This document shows positions 54,351 to 62,806 of a DNA stretch of 64,000 bases, one piece after another. Location of the stretch: assembly GCF_900090225.1 (NCBI RefSeq), contig NZ_FMHY01000002.1, positions 744,001-808,000 of the forward strand. Direction: 5' to 3'. The stretch is from Micromonospora eburnea. GTDB lineage: Bacteria > Actinomycetota > Actinomycetes > Mycobacteriales > Micromonosporaceae. Numbering within the stretch: position 1 is the stretch's first letter; every line of letters starts with the position of its first letter. The notes beneath the pieces were generated by a model. That model made no database searches. It was not told the origin of the DNA and was given only the letters and a program-made list of their open reading frames with translations. The position numbers were made by a program, and so were the translations under genes.

Positions 54351-55292
54351 GTGACGACGCGCGTGGCCGCCATCGACTGCGGGACCAACTCGATCCGACT
54401 GCTGGTCGCCGACCTGCCCGACCCGGAGGCCGGGCCGCAGGCGCCGCTGGTGGACCTGTGCCGCCGGATGGAAATCGTCCGGCTGGGCCAGGGCGTCGAC
54501 CGGACCGGCCGGCTCGCACCGGAGGCGATCGAGCGGACCCGGGTGGCGCTCGCCGACTACGCGGCCGAGATCGAGAAGTTCGGTGCGGAGCGGATCCGGA
54601 TGTGCGCCACGTCGGCGAGCCGGGACGCCAGCAACGCCGCCGACTTCCGGGCGATGGTCGAGCAGACCCTCGGCGTGCCGCCCGAGGTGGTCACCGGCGA
54701 CGAGGAGGCCCGGCTCTCGTTCACCGGCGCGGTGCGCGGGCTGCCCGCCGACGCCCGGTCGCCGTATCTGGTCGTCGACATCGGCGGCGGCTCGACGGAG
54801 TTCGTGGTCGGCACCCGCGAGGGCGGGGTCCAGGCGGCCGTGTCGATGGACATCGGCTGCGTCCGGATGACCGAGCGGCACCTGCACGGCGACCCGCCCG
54901 GCCTCGACCAGATCGCCGCCGCGCAGGCCGACATCGCCGTGGCGGTGGACCGGGCGCTGGCGGTGGTGCCGGGGCGCGAGGCGGCCACGCTGGTCGGGCT
55001 CGCCGGGTCGGTCACCACCGTGGTCGCCATCGCGCAGGGGCTCCAGGCGTACGACCCGGAGCGCATCCACCACGCCCGGGTGTCGTACGAGCAGGTCGCG
55101 GAGGTCACCGCGGACCTGCTGGCGAAGACTCGCGAGCAGCGGCTGGCCATCCCGGTGATGCACCCCGGCCGGGCCGACGTGATCGGCGCGGGTGCGCTGG
55201 TGCTGCGGGTCATCATGGAACGCGCCGGGATGCCGTCCGTCGTCGCCTCCGAACACGACATCCTCGACGGCATCGCCTGGAGCCTCGGGTAG
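54351..55292 (+). CDS. ppx: Ppx/GppA exopolyphosphatase
   Basis: 313-aa ASKHA-fold phosphatase acting on polyphosphate or pppGpp. Motifs: VAAIDCGTNSIRLLVADL at the start, ATSASRDASNAADF, VTGDEEARLSFTGAV, YLVVDIGGGSTEFVVG and GLAGSVTTVVAIA. It is the short (about 310 aa) actinobacterial type without the C-terminal HD domain. GTG 54351 is 7 nt after TAGGGT (54338-54343), so it has its own promoter despite following DUF501 and GNAT genes. Confidence 0.94.
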   Translation: MTTRVAAIDCGTNSIRLLVADLPDPEAGPQAPLVDLCRRMEIVRLGQGVDRTGRLAPEAIERTRVALADYAAEIEKFGAERIRMCATSASRDASNAADFRAMVEQTLGVPPEVVTGDEEARLSFTGAVRGLPADARSPYLVVDIGGGSTEFVVGTREGGVQAAVSMDIGCVRMTERHLHGDPPGLDQIAAAQADIAVAVDRALAVVPGREAATLVGLAGSVTTVVAIAQGLQAYDPERIHHARVSYEQVAEVTADLLAKTREQRLAIPVMHPGRADVIGAGALVLRVIMERAGMPSVVASEHDILDGIAWSLG

Positions 55293-55367
55293 GCAAACGG
55301 GTGCCTGGGTGCCGGGGGTGCCCGGCGGGGAGACCGAGCACCCCTTCGACCCTGAGCCGTCAGCGGA

Positions 55368-56072
55368 TCACCTCGACGGCTGGCGCGGCCAGTTCGAGGG
55401 TCGTGCGGTCCGGTCCCCGGCGCCGCCCGACAGCAGGCCGGCCCAGTCCGAGCGGCCGGCCCCGTCGGTGGTGTTGGTGGCGTCCGAGCGACCGGCCCGG
55501 TCCGAAGCGCCGGTCCGGACCAGTTCCGGCTCGGGTGTCCGGTGGGGCGTCAGGCCGAGGCCGTCCGCGCCCAGTGGTTGGTCGCGTCGCGTCTCGGACG
55601 GGAGGATCTCGTCCGGCAGCAGCGCGGTGGATGCTTCGGCCCCGGGCTGCGGCCACCGCTGCCAACGGCGGACGCTCGCGACCGCGACGAGCATCAGCGA
55701 GCCCACCAGCAGTGTCGTACCGGTCCGGAGGGGAGCCGCCAGGTCGATCCGGTAGCCGTTCAGGGGCAGTTCGTGGTCGAGCAGCCCCAGCACCGCGGTC
55801 GGGCTGACCAGCAGGCCCAGGTAGCTGGCCGAGTAGAACAATCCGGTCAGCGCCGCGCCCAGCGGGGAGAACCGAAGCGTGGCGATGAGTCCGAGCAGGA
55901 TTCCGGCTGCCGCCAGCACCAGGGCGGGGCGGACGAAGTCGCCGCTGTCCAGGGTGCCGCCGTTCTGTGCTTCCGCGAACGCGTGCGCTGAGCGATCCTG
56001 ACCGAGGGCGAAGAGGATCCAGGCCAGCGGACCCACGATGGCCGCGGCGATCACGGTTCCGATGTGTCGCAT
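55368..56072 (-). CDS. Four-helix membrane protein with hydrophilic tail
   Basis: 234-aa protein of unknown function. Four hydrophobic segments (about 5-25, 45-65, 68-95 and 118-135) are followed by an unstructured, Arg/Ser/Thr-rich cytoplasmic tail of about 90 residues. ATG 56072 is 6 nt after TACGTT (56079-56084); an upstream ATG at 56138 would ignore this promoter. Converges with ppx. Confidence 0.7.
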   Translation of the reverse strand: MRHIGTVIAAAIVGPLAWILFALGQDRSAHAFAEAQNGGTLDSGDFVRPALVLAAAGILLGLIATLRFSPLGAALTGLFYSASYLGLLVSPTAVLGLLDHELPLNGYRIDLAAPLRTGTTLLVGSLMLVAVASVRRWQRWPQPGAEASTALLPDEILPSETRRDQPLGADGLGLTPHRTPEPELVRTGASDRAGRSDATNTTDGAGRSDWAGLLSGGAGDRTARPSNWPRQPSR

Positions 56073-56237
56073 TCGGGCAACGTACCGATCGTCTTGGTGG
56101 ATCAGCGGGTCCCATAAGCGAAACTTAAGTGCCGGCACAGAATGGATCTCCCGGTGGCGGGAGTGCCGTCACGCTGTCGGCTCCGCGTTGTCACGCATCG
56201 CGGTCGATTCGCACCGGGTGGCCGTCAACCGCGTGGC

Positions 56238-56867
56238 TCAGGCGCTCTCGGCGGCGAGTCGGGCGCCGAAGCCGAGCAGGGCCACCCCGGTCAGGCCGTC
56301 CAGCCAGCGCCGTACCCGCCGTCGGGACAGCACCGAGCGGATCCGGTTCAGCGCCGTGACCAGCACCATCAGGTACGCCAGGCTCAGCACCGCGTGGCTG
56401 AGCGCGAAGGCGAGCAGCACGTCCGGTGGCGCTGACGGGCCGACGAACTGTGGCAGTACGGCCAGATAGAACGCCAGCACCTTGGGGTTGGTGATGTTCG
56501 ACAGGAAGCCCTGTCGGAAGCCGGTGAACGCCTGCCCGGAGGCGCCGGCGGGGCTGCCCGCCAACGGCGGGTAGCTGCCGTGCCAGGCCGAGCGCCACGC
56601 CTGCACCCCGAGGTACAGCAGGTACGCCACCCCGGCCCAGCGGATCGTCTCGAACAGCGGCTGGGAGCGGACGACGAGCGCACCCAGCCCGGCTGCCGCG
56701 GTGCCGCCCTGTATTGCGTTCGAGCTGGCCACCCCGATCGCGCTCCACCTGCCGCGGCGGCGGCCGGCGGCCAGGGTGTTGCGGGTGACCACGGCGAAGT
56801 CCGGACCCGGGATCAGGACCAGCACCAGGGCGAAGAGCAGGAACGAGGCGTAGGCGCTCCACGACAT
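56238..56867 (-). CDS. LysE/RhtB-family amino-acid exporter
   Basis: 209-aa transporter of six helices. The family signature PGPDFAVVTRNTLAAGRRRG lies near residue 20 and FLSNITNPKVLAFYLAVLPQ near 120. The substrate is likely an amino acid or homoserine-lactone-like compound. ATG 56867 is 6 nt after TAGGTT (56874-56879). It is divergent from the PadR gene, across a 79-bp gap. Confidence 0.9.
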   Translation of the reverse strand: MSWSAYASFLLFALVLVLIPGPDFAVVTRNTLAAGRRRGRWSAIGVASSNAIQGGTAAAGLGALVVRSQPLFETIRWAGVAYLLYLGVQAWRSAWHGSYPPLAGSPAGASGQAFTGFRQGFLSNITNPKVLAFYLAVLPQFVGPSAPPDVLLAFALSHAVLSLAYLMVLVTALNRIRSVLSRRRVRRWLDGLTGVALLGFGARLAAESA

Positions 56868-56946
56868 GCCCTCAACCTACGGCCGGTCCGGCGGGTAGCT
56901 ACTGTTTTCTTGACGGTACTGCGCAATCCACAGTACCGTGCGAAGC
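56868..56946. promoter_or_regulatory. Divergent control region with PadR operator
   Basis: For padR, TTGACG (56910-56915) and TACCGT (56934-56939) are 18 bp apart, 7 nt before GTG 56947. The inverted repeat CGGTACTG-N9-CAGTACCG (56914-56938) spans the whole spacer and the -10 box. The LysE -10 box TAGGTT (56874-56879) lies on the other strand. Confidence 0.7.
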
Positions 56947-57279
56947 GTGGATACGACGCAGCTCCTCAAGGGCGTGCTCGACCTGGCCGTTCTCGCCGTG
57001 CTCAGGGACGAGGACGGCTACGGTTACGACATCCTCCGCCGGCTGCGTGAGGCCGGCCTGGAGGAGGTCGGTGACGCCTCGGTCTACGGCACCCTGCGCC
57101 GGCTCTTCGCCGCCGGCCTGCTCACCACCTACGTGGTGCCGAGCGAGTCCGGCCCGCACCGCAAGTACTACGCGCTCAACGCCGCCGGCCGGGACCAACT
57201 CGCCCGCTCCGGCAAGACCTGGCGCTCGTTCGCCACCACCATGGACGCACTGCTCGATGATCGGGGGATGGCGGCATGA
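56947..57279 (+). CDS. PadR-family transcriptional regulator
   Basis: 110-aa winged-helix repressor (PadR N-terminal domain: QLLKGVLDLAVLAVL, GYDILRRLREAGLEEV, ASVYGTLRRLFAAGLL, then the wing PHRKYYALN). It lacks the long dimer helix domain, as in s2-type PadR proteins. The start GTG 56947 fits TACCGT 7 nt upstream better than GTG 56938, which lies inside the -10 element. ATGA overlap with the next gene, its likely partner. Confidence 0.9.
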   Translation: MDTTQLLKGVLDLAVLAVLRDEDGYGYDILRRLREAGLEEVGDASVYGTLRRLFAAGLLTTYVVPSESGPHRKYYALNAAGRDQLARSGKTWRSFATTMDALLDDRGMAA

Positions 57280-58298
57280 CCGTCACTGGGCAGGAGATCG
57301 CGGACTACGTTGACCGGGTGCGGGCCGCCCTCGCCGACCTGCCACCCGTCATCCGCGACGAGTTGACTGAGGACCTGCCGGAGCACCTGGCCGAGGTGGC
57401 CGCCGAGGGCGACGGCGCGCTGGTCGACCGGCTGGGCACCCCGGAGGGGTACGCGGCCGAACTGCGGGCCGCCGCCGGCGTGGACGGCGACCGTGCAGGA
57501 TCGTCGCTCAACCGGCGGTACGGCGCCCTCCGGGCCCGGCTCGCCGCCCTGTCGCAACGCCTGGACGCCCGGCTCGGCCCGCTGCTCGGGTACGCCACGG
57601 CGAGCGAGTTCCTCCGGCCGCTGCGCCCGGCGTGGTGGCTGGTCCGCGGCTGGCTGGCCGCGCTGCTGATCTCCGCCATGCTCGGCGAGCCGTCCGGGCT
57701 GCTGCCCCGGCTCAGCGGCAACCCGCTGGCCGGCCTGTTCCTGCTCGCCGGCACGGTCCTCGCCTCGGTCTGGTTGGGGCACCGCTCCGCCGGCCTGCGG
57801 GGCTGGCCGCGGCGGCTGCTGCGGGTCGGCACGGCCAGCCTGCTGCTCTTCGCCGTCGCCGTGTTGCTGAACGTGGACCGGCACGCCAGCTCGGACGAGT
57901 TCGCCAGCTACGACAACGTCTCGGTGGGCAACCCGTACGACTCGATCCAGGACGTCTTCGTCTATGACGAGCAGGGGCGGCTGGTCCGCAACGCCCGGCT
58001 GTTCGACCAGAACGGTGTGCCGATCCGGCTTGGGTATCCGACCTGCGACGACCTGGGCAGGCTGACGGCACCGCCACGGAACGTCTATCCGTACTGCCCG
58101 GAGCAGGCGCCCTTCGCGCCGGCCATGCCGACCGAAAGCGCGTCGCCCACGCCGCCGGAGAGCGCGTCGCCCACGAGCGCGTCGCCCACGGCCACGCCGA
58201 CCGCCGGCACGCCGGCCCCGCCGACCGCCAGCGCGACGGCCCCGCCCCCGCCGCCGACCGGAGCGCCGGCCCCGCCGGATCCGACCGCGACCCGCTGA
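57276..58298 (+). CDS. HAAS-domain membrane protein coupled to PadR
   Basis: 340-aa protein with an N-terminal cytoplasmic HAAS-type helical domain (about 1-65; EIADYVDRVRAALADLPPVI, LGTPEGYAAELRAAAG), three membrane helices (about 118-135, 150-168 and 180-200), an outside loop (NVSVGNPYDSIQDVFVYDEQ), and a Ser/Pro/Thr/Ala-rich tail with ESASPT-type repeats. PadR-HAAS pairs are widespread membrane-stress modules. The ATGA overlap means coupled translation. Confidence 0.8.
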   Translation: MTVTGQEIADYVDRVRAALADLPPVIRDELTEDLPEHLAEVAAEGDGALVDRLGTPEGYAAELRAAAGVDGDRAGSSLNRRYGALRARLAALSQRLDARLGPLLGYATASEFLRPLRPAWWLVRGWLAALLISAMLGEPSGLLPRLSGNPLAGLFLLAGTVLASVWLGHRSAGLRGWPRRLLRVGTASLLLFAVAVLLNVDRHASSDEFASYDNVSVGNPYDSIQDVFVYDEQGRLVRNARLFDQNGVPIRLGYPTCDDLGRLTAPPRNVYPYCPEQAPFAPAMPTESASPTPPESASPTSASPTATPTAGTPAPPTASATAPPPPPTGAPAPPDPTATR

Positions 58299-58305
58299 AC
58301 CGCCC

Positions 58306-58337
58306 GAGGGGTGCCCGCCGACCGGCGGGCGCCCCTC
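58306..58337 (+). terminator. GC-rich terminator of the padR operon
   Basis: A 14-bp stem (58306-58319 with 58324-58337; one G-T pair) and 4-nt loop, 7 bp after the stop. No U tract. Confidence 0.65.
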
Positions 58338-58438
58338 ACGGCGTCCATCGTGGACAAAAGCGGTGGGGTGGTGCGGCGGTGCCCGGAGTCGGTCGCTACG
58401 GTGTCGTCTGCTCATCGACTCCCACGAAGGGAACGCCC

Positions 58439-58918
58439 GTGCCTGAGCAGGTTGCCCTCGCGTCCGCAGCGCCGGAGATCGACGACGCGCCCGCCCCGCC
58501 CCGGCCGTCCCGTCTCGGCGCCGTCTTCGGGGTGCTCGTGCTCCTCCTCGGCGTCGCGGCCGCCCTGCTGGTGGGGCTGCTGATCCGGGTCGGGCCCGGT
58601 GGCGACCTGCGCGACCTGTTCGCCGGCGGCGACGGCACGGCCGAGGCGAAGGCCGGCGACTGCGTCGCGGAGCTGCCCCGGGTGGCCGGCGTGGAGGCGA
58701 AACCGGCCGACGACGCCCGCGTGGTCGGGTGTGGGTCCGGCGACGCCGCGTACACGGTGGTCGGCCGGGTGCAGGACCCGACGGCGGCGCGGAACCGTTC
58801 GGCGGTCGCGTGCGAGCCGTACTTCCACGCGGGTGACGACGGTTACGTCCTCTACCGGGTCGGCGACGACGGCGACGGTTACCTGCTCTGCCTCGTTCGC
58901 AAGCCGAACGGGAGGTGA
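58439..58918 (+). CDS. LppU-like membrane-anchored protein
   Basis: 159-aa protein: a Pro/Ala-rich cytoplasmic stretch (1-25), one transmembrane helix (about 28-50), and an outside domain of about 95 residues with four Cys (AGDCVAELP, VVGCGSGDAAYTVVGRV, VACEPYF, YLLCLVRKP) as in LppU/SCO3897-like domains. Function unknown. GAAGGG lies before GTG 58439. A single-gene unit. Confidence 0.75.
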   Translation: MPEQVALASAAPEIDDAPAPPRPSRLGAVFGVLVLLLGVAAALLVGLLIRVGPGGDLRDLFAGGDGTAEAKAGDCVAELPRVAGVEAKPADDARVVGCGSGDAAYTVVGRVQDPTAARNRSAVACEPYFHAGDDGYVLYRVGDDGDGYLLCLVRKPNGR

Positions 58919-59030
58919 ATGCCACTCTTCGCGCGTCTTCCGTGCGCCGGTCAGCGCGTGGCAGGCTACCCGCACGTAACACCCACTGTGCGACCAGCCA
59001 ACGATGACTGACCGCTAGGAGGACGGGTCG

Positions 59031-59717
59031 ATGGGCGAGATGGTGAGCTTCACCGGCAACGGAGGGACGAGCGAGGGGTATCTCGCGATACCCTCCGACG
59101 GTGCGGCCAGCCCGGCGGTCATCGTCATCCAGGACTGGTGGGGCCTGGTGCCCCACGTCCGGGCGGTGGTGGACCGTTTCGCGGAGGCCGGCTTCGTCGC
59201 CCTCGCGCCGGACTTCCGTCACGGCGGCCCGGCCAGCCGGCCGAGTGAGCCCCGGCAGATGTTGAACAGCACGCAGATGGACGAGGCGGCGACGGACATC
59301 GCCGCCGCCGCGGAATATCTCGCCGGTCGGCCCGAGGTCGCCGGTCGGATCGGGTGCGCCGGGTTCTGTGCCGGCGCCAGCCTGGCCCTCTGGTCCGGCG
59401 TGTTCTCGAAGCGGATCGCCGCGACCGCCGGCTTCTACCCCCGCCTGCCCTGGGAGGGCATGCGGACGGACTGGGCCGACTACGCGGGCAAAGCCGCCCT
59501 CATCCACTGCTCGGAGGCGGACGGCACCTCCGCCGCCGACGGGGTGCAGAGCGTACGCCGGGCCATCGAGACCGCCGGCGGCGCCTGCCAGACGTACGAC
59601 TACCCGGGCACCGCGCACGCGTTCTTCAACGAGGACCGCCCGGAGCACTTCGACCAGCGGGCCGCCGCCACCGCGTGGGCCCGCACGCTGGAACTCTTCC
59701 GGGCCAGGCTTGGCTGA
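59031..59717 (+). CDS. Dienelactone hydrolase family protein
   Basis: 228-aa alpha/beta hydrolase. The nucleophile elbow [13 protein letters not shown] holds a Cys, as in dienelactone hydrolases, and [14 protein letters not shown] gives the catalytic His. Likely acts on a lactone or ester from aromatic degradation, though no such pathway genes are near. AGGAGG lies before ATG 59031. The stop overlaps the TTG start of the uracil glycosylase gene. Confidence 0.87.
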   Translation: MGEMVSFTGNGGTSEGYLAIPSDGAASPAVIVIQDWWGLVPHVRAVVDRFAEAGFVALAPDFRHGGPASRPSEPRQMLNSTQMDEAATDIAAAAEYLAGRPEVAGRIGCAGFCAGASLALWSGVFSKRIAATAGFYPRLPWEGMRTDWADYAGKAALIHCSEADGTSAADGVQSVRRAIETAGGACQTYDYPGTAHAFFNEDRPEHFDQRAAATAWARTLELFRARLG

Positions 59718-60450
59718 GCCGCGTACCCCGCAGGATGTGGTCGCCCGCGCCGCGCGGGCGACCGACCTGACCGACCTCGACGGTGCGGTCGGCAACTGCT
59801 TCGCCTGCCCGCGCCTGGTCTCCTGGCGGGAAGAGGTCGCCCGGACGAAGCGGGCGGCCTTCCGCGACCAGGAGTACTGGGGGCGGCCGGTGCCGGGCTT
59901 CGGCGCGCCGGACGCGCGGATCGCGATCCTCGGCCTGGCGCCGGCCGCGCACGGCGGCAACCGCACCGGCCGGATCTTCACCGGTGACCGCTCCGGCGAC
60001 GTGCTCTTCGCCGCGCTGCACCGCGCCGGGCTCGCCAACCAGCCGACCAGCGTCGCCGTCGACGACGGCCTCACCCTGCGCGAGACCCGCATCTTCTCCG
60101 CCGTGCGCTGCGCGCCGCCGGACAACAAGCCCACCCCGGTCGAGCGCGACACCTGCGCGCCCTGGCTGCACCGCGAGGTCGCGTTGATCCAGCCCACCCT
60201 GCGGGTCGTGGTCGCGCTGGGCGCGTTCGCGTGGGCGGCGTGGTGGCCGCTTCTGCGAGGTGTCTACGATCAGCGCCCGCCCACACCTCGCCCGGCCTTC
60301 GGCCATGGGGCACACTGGTCCGGCACGTCCGCACCGGCGCTGCTCGGCTGCTACCACGTCAGCCAGCAGAACACCTTCACCGGGCGGCTGACACCAGCGA
60401 TGTTGGACGACGTGTTCGCCCGGGCGAAACAGTTGGCCGGGGTGGACTGA
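59710..60450 (+). CDS. Uracil-DNA glycosylase, family 5 (UdgB type)
   Basis: Removes uracil and other deaminated bases from DNA. 246 aa with 4Fe-4S cysteines in NCFACPRLV and further Cys in [10 protein letters not shown] and [14 protein letters not shown], the active loop [20 protein letters not shown], and the C-terminal [10 protein letters not shown]. The apparent start is TTG 59710, inside the end of the hydrolase gene; GTG 59737 is an alternative. It lies 7 bp upstream of the DUF4129 gene. Confidence 0.88.
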   Translation: MAEPRTPQDVVARAARATDLTDLDGAVGNCFACPRLVSWREEVARTKRAAFRDQEYWGRPVPGFGAPDARIAILGLAPAAHGGNRTGRIFTGDRSGDVLFAALHRAGLANQPTSVAVDDGLTLRETRIFSAVRCAPPDNKPTPVERDTCAPWLHREVALIQPTLRVVVALGAFAWAAWWPLLRGVYDQRPPTPRPAFGHGAHWSGTSAPALLGCYHVSQQNTFTGRLTPAMLDDVFARAKQLAGVD

Positions 60451-60457
60451 GGAACGC

Positions 60458-61210
60458 GTGGGCGGTGGGATGGACCTCGGCGTACTGCGCAGGTGGTGGC
60501 CGGTCGCGGTGGTGACCCTGCTGCTGGCCGGCGTCGCCCTGGCCGCCGGGCACTCCACGATCGGGGCGAGCCGGATCCCGCCCGTCGCGGACCACCTCCC
60601 GTACGTGCCGGAGTACCCCACCGCCGAGCCGACGCCCTCGATCCCGGTCGAACCACGGGACGCGGCAGAGCCCGCCTCCGCCGGAATTCCCCAGTGGATC
60701 CTCACCGCCGCGCTGGTCGTGCTAGGTCTGGCCGCCCTGGTCGCCATGGGGTACGCGATCTGGACGGTGGTCAGCGGGGCGCTGCGGCGTACCACCCGGG
60801 CCATCCCGACACAGCGGGTCCGGCGAACCGCCGAGGGCACCGCCCGGGAGGTGGTGGCCGCCCTCGACGCCGGCCTGGTGGAGCTGGACGACCGGTCCAC
60901 CGACCCCCGGACCGCCGTGATCGCCTGCTGGGTCCGGCTGGAGGAGGCCGCCGAGGAGGCCGGCGTGCCCCGGCTCGCCGAGGACACCTCCACGGATCTG
61001 GTCAGCCGGCTGTTGCGCGGCGACCCGGCGGCCGGCGTCCCGGCGATCGCCAGCACCGACGTGCTGGACGGTTTCGCGCACGTCTACCGCGAGGCCCGGT
61101 ATGCCACCCACACCGTCGACGAGCGGATGCGCGACCAGGCCCGGGCCGCGCTGCGCCGGCTGCGCGGGGAGCTGACCAGCCTGGCCGGCGTCGGCGAGGG
61201 GCCACGATGA
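60458..61210 (+). CDS. DUF4129-domain membrane protein of the MoxR operon
   Basis: 250-aa protein with two membrane helices (about 12-32 and 78-100), a Pro-rich outside loop, and a cytoplasmic DUF4129 domain (AVIACWVRLEEAAEEAGVPR, YREARYATHTVDERMRDQAR). Such proteins accompany MoxR and DUF58 proteins. GAGG is 6 nt before GTG 60458. Its TGA overlaps a 5-codon micro-ORF. Confidence 0.82.
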   Translation: MGGGMDLGVLRRWWPVAVVTLLLAGVALAAGHSTIGASRIPPVADHLPYVPEYPTAEPTPSIPVEPRDAAEPASAGIPQWILTAALVVLGLAALVAMGYAIWTVVSGALRRTTRAIPTQRVRRTAEGTAREVVAALDAGLVELDDRSTDPRTAVIACWVRLEEAAEEAGVPRLAEDTSTDLVSRLLRGDPAAGVPAIASTDVLDGFAHVYREARYATHTVDERMRDQARAALRRLRGELTSLAGVGEGPR

Positions 61211-61224
61211 GCGAGACGGCATGA
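61207..61224 (+). CDS. 5-codon bridging micro-ORF (MSETA)
   Basis: The frame ATG-AGC-GAG-ACG-GCA-TGA starts in an ATGA overlap with the upstream stop and ends in an ATGA overlap with the next start. It probably helps reinitiation rather than making a functional peptide. Confidence 0.35.
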   Translation: MSETA

Positions 61225-61799
61225 GCACCAGCATCGACGACCTGCTGTCGTCCGAGACGTACGCCGAGGAGCCGGCCCCCGAGCGGCGCGGCCGGCTGCG
61301 CTGGCTGGCGCGTACGCTCGCCAGCACCGCGGCGATCGTGGTGGTGGTCGTGGTCGGCCTGCGCACGGTGGGCCTGCAGGTCTCGCTCTGGATCCTCGTG
61401 GCGGGCGTGCTCGCCCTGCTCGCCGTACGCCGGGTCACCGCCGCGCTGGCGCCCCCGCCGCCGCCCCGGGCCGGCGGCCGGGCGCCCGGCGGCGAGGAGC
61501 CGGGCAGCTGGAACTGGGCCGCCCAGGACGCGCTGCGCGCCGCGATCAACGGGTGGGAACGCCCGCTGGACTGGTGTGCCGGCGACCGGGAGCGGTTCAC
61601 CACCCGGATCCTGCCCCGGCTCGGTGAGCTGGCCGACGAACGGCTGCGCCAGAAGCACGGCGTCACCCGCGAGTCCGACCCGGCCCGCGCCCGTGCCCTG
61701 CTGGGAGAGCCGCTGTGGACGTTCCTCAACACGCCCCCCCACCGCCCCCCGTCGCCGCGCGTGCTCGCGGCGATCGTCGTCGAACTGGAGAAGCTGTGA
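61221..61799 (+). CDS. MoxR-operon membrane protein of unknown function
   Basis: 192-aa protein with two membrane helices (about 30-48 and 53-72), a Pro/Gly linker, and a helical cytoplasmic domain (WAAQDALRAAINGWERPLDW, TTRILPRLGELADERL, LGEPLWTFLNTPPHRPPSPR). It is the usual small partner between DUF4129 and MoxR genes in actinobacteria. It starts with ATG 61221 overlapping the micro-ORF and ends in a TGATG overlap with moxR. Confidence 0.75.
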   Translation: MSTSIDDLLSSETYAEEPAPERRGRLRWLARTLASTAAIVVVVVVGLRTVGLQVSLWILVAGVLALLAVRRVTAALAPPPPPRAGGRAPGGEEPGSWNWAAQDALRAAINGWERPLDWCAGDRERFTTRILPRLGELADERLRQKHGVTRESDPARARALLGEPLWTFLNTPPHRPPSPRVLAAIVVELEKL

Positions 61800-62806
61800 T
61801 GAACGACGTGGACCGGAGCATGCCCGCCGCCGAGGTGGGTCGACTGGCCCAGGCGGTGCTGGACGCGGTCGGCACGGTCGTGGTCGGCAAGCGGGACGCG
61901 CTGGAGCTGGTCCTCGCCGGCATCCTGGCCGGCGGGCACGTGCTGTTGGAGGACCTGCCCGGTCTGGGCAAGACGCTGACCGCGCGCTCGTTCGCACAGG
62001 CCCTCGGGCTGGACTTCCGCCGCCTCCAGTTCACCCCGGACCTGCTGCCCGCCGACGTCACCGGTTCCTTCCTCTACGACCAGCGCAGCGGCGACTTCTC
62101 GTTCCGCGCCGGGCCGGTCTTCACCAACCTGCTGCTCGCCGACGAGATCAACCGGACCCCGCCGAAGACCCAGTCGGCGCTGCTGGAGGCGATGCAGGAG
62201 AAACAGGTCTCGGTCGAGGGCGTGACGTACCGGCTGGACGAGCCGTTCCACGTGCTCGCCACCGCCAACCCCATCGAGTACGAGGGGACGTACCCGCTGC
62301 CCGAGGCGCAGCTCGACCGGTTCCTGCTCCGGGTGTCGTTCGGCTATCCCGACCACGAGGAGGAGTGGGACGTGCTGCGCCGGCGGATCGCCCGCCGCCG
62401 GGAGGAGGCCGAGATCAAGCCGGTGGTGGACGCCAAGACGCTGCGCGCCATGCAGGCCGCGCTGGAGGACGTGGTCGTCGAGGACTCCATCGGCCGGTAC
62501 ATCGTGGCGCTGACCGCCGCCACCCGGGAACACCCCTCCGCGCTGGTCGGCGCCTCGCCGCGCGGCTCGCTGGCGCTGCTGCTGCTCTCCCGGGTCCGGG
62601 CGGTCCTCGCCAACCGTGACTACGTGGTGCCGGAGGACGTCAAGGCGGTGGCGGTGCCCGCGCTGGCCCACCGGATCACGCTCCGTCCGGAGATGTGGCT
62701 GCGCCGGGTCGACCCGTCCTTCGTCGTCGGCGAGGTGCTGACCTCCACGCCCGCCCCGGCCAGCGGCGCGCTGCCCAGTTACGCGGCCGGGTCCGTCGGG
62801 CGCTGA
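61799..62806 (+). CDS. moxR: MoxR-family AAA+ ATPase
   Basis: 335-aa chaperone-like ATPase that works with DUF58/VWA proteins in assembling or activating envelope and redox proteins. Walker A LEDLPGLGKTLTA near residue 48, Walker B NLLLADEINR near 110, sensor 1 VLATANPIEYEGTYPLPEAQ, Arg finger region LDRFLLRV, and the C-terminal lid with ASPRGSLALLLLSR. ATG 61799 overlaps the previous stop (TGATG); GGAG lies 9 nt upstream. Confidence 0.95.
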   Translation: MNDVDRSMPAAEVGRLAQAVLDAVGTVVVGKRDALELVLAGILAGGHVLLEDLPGLGKTLTARSFAQALGLDFRRLQFTPDLLPADVTGSFLYDQRSGDFSFRAGPVFTNLLLADEINRTPPKTQSALLEAMQEKQVSVEGVTYRLDEPFHVLATANPIEYEGTYPLPEAQLDRFLLRVSFGYPDHEEEWDVLRRRIARRREEAEIKPVVDAKTLRAMQAALEDVVVEDSIGRYIVALTAATREHPSALVGASPRGSLALLLLSRVRAVLANRDYVVPEDVKAVAVPALAHRITLRPEMWLRRVDPSFVVGEVLTSTPAPASGALPSYAAGSVGR

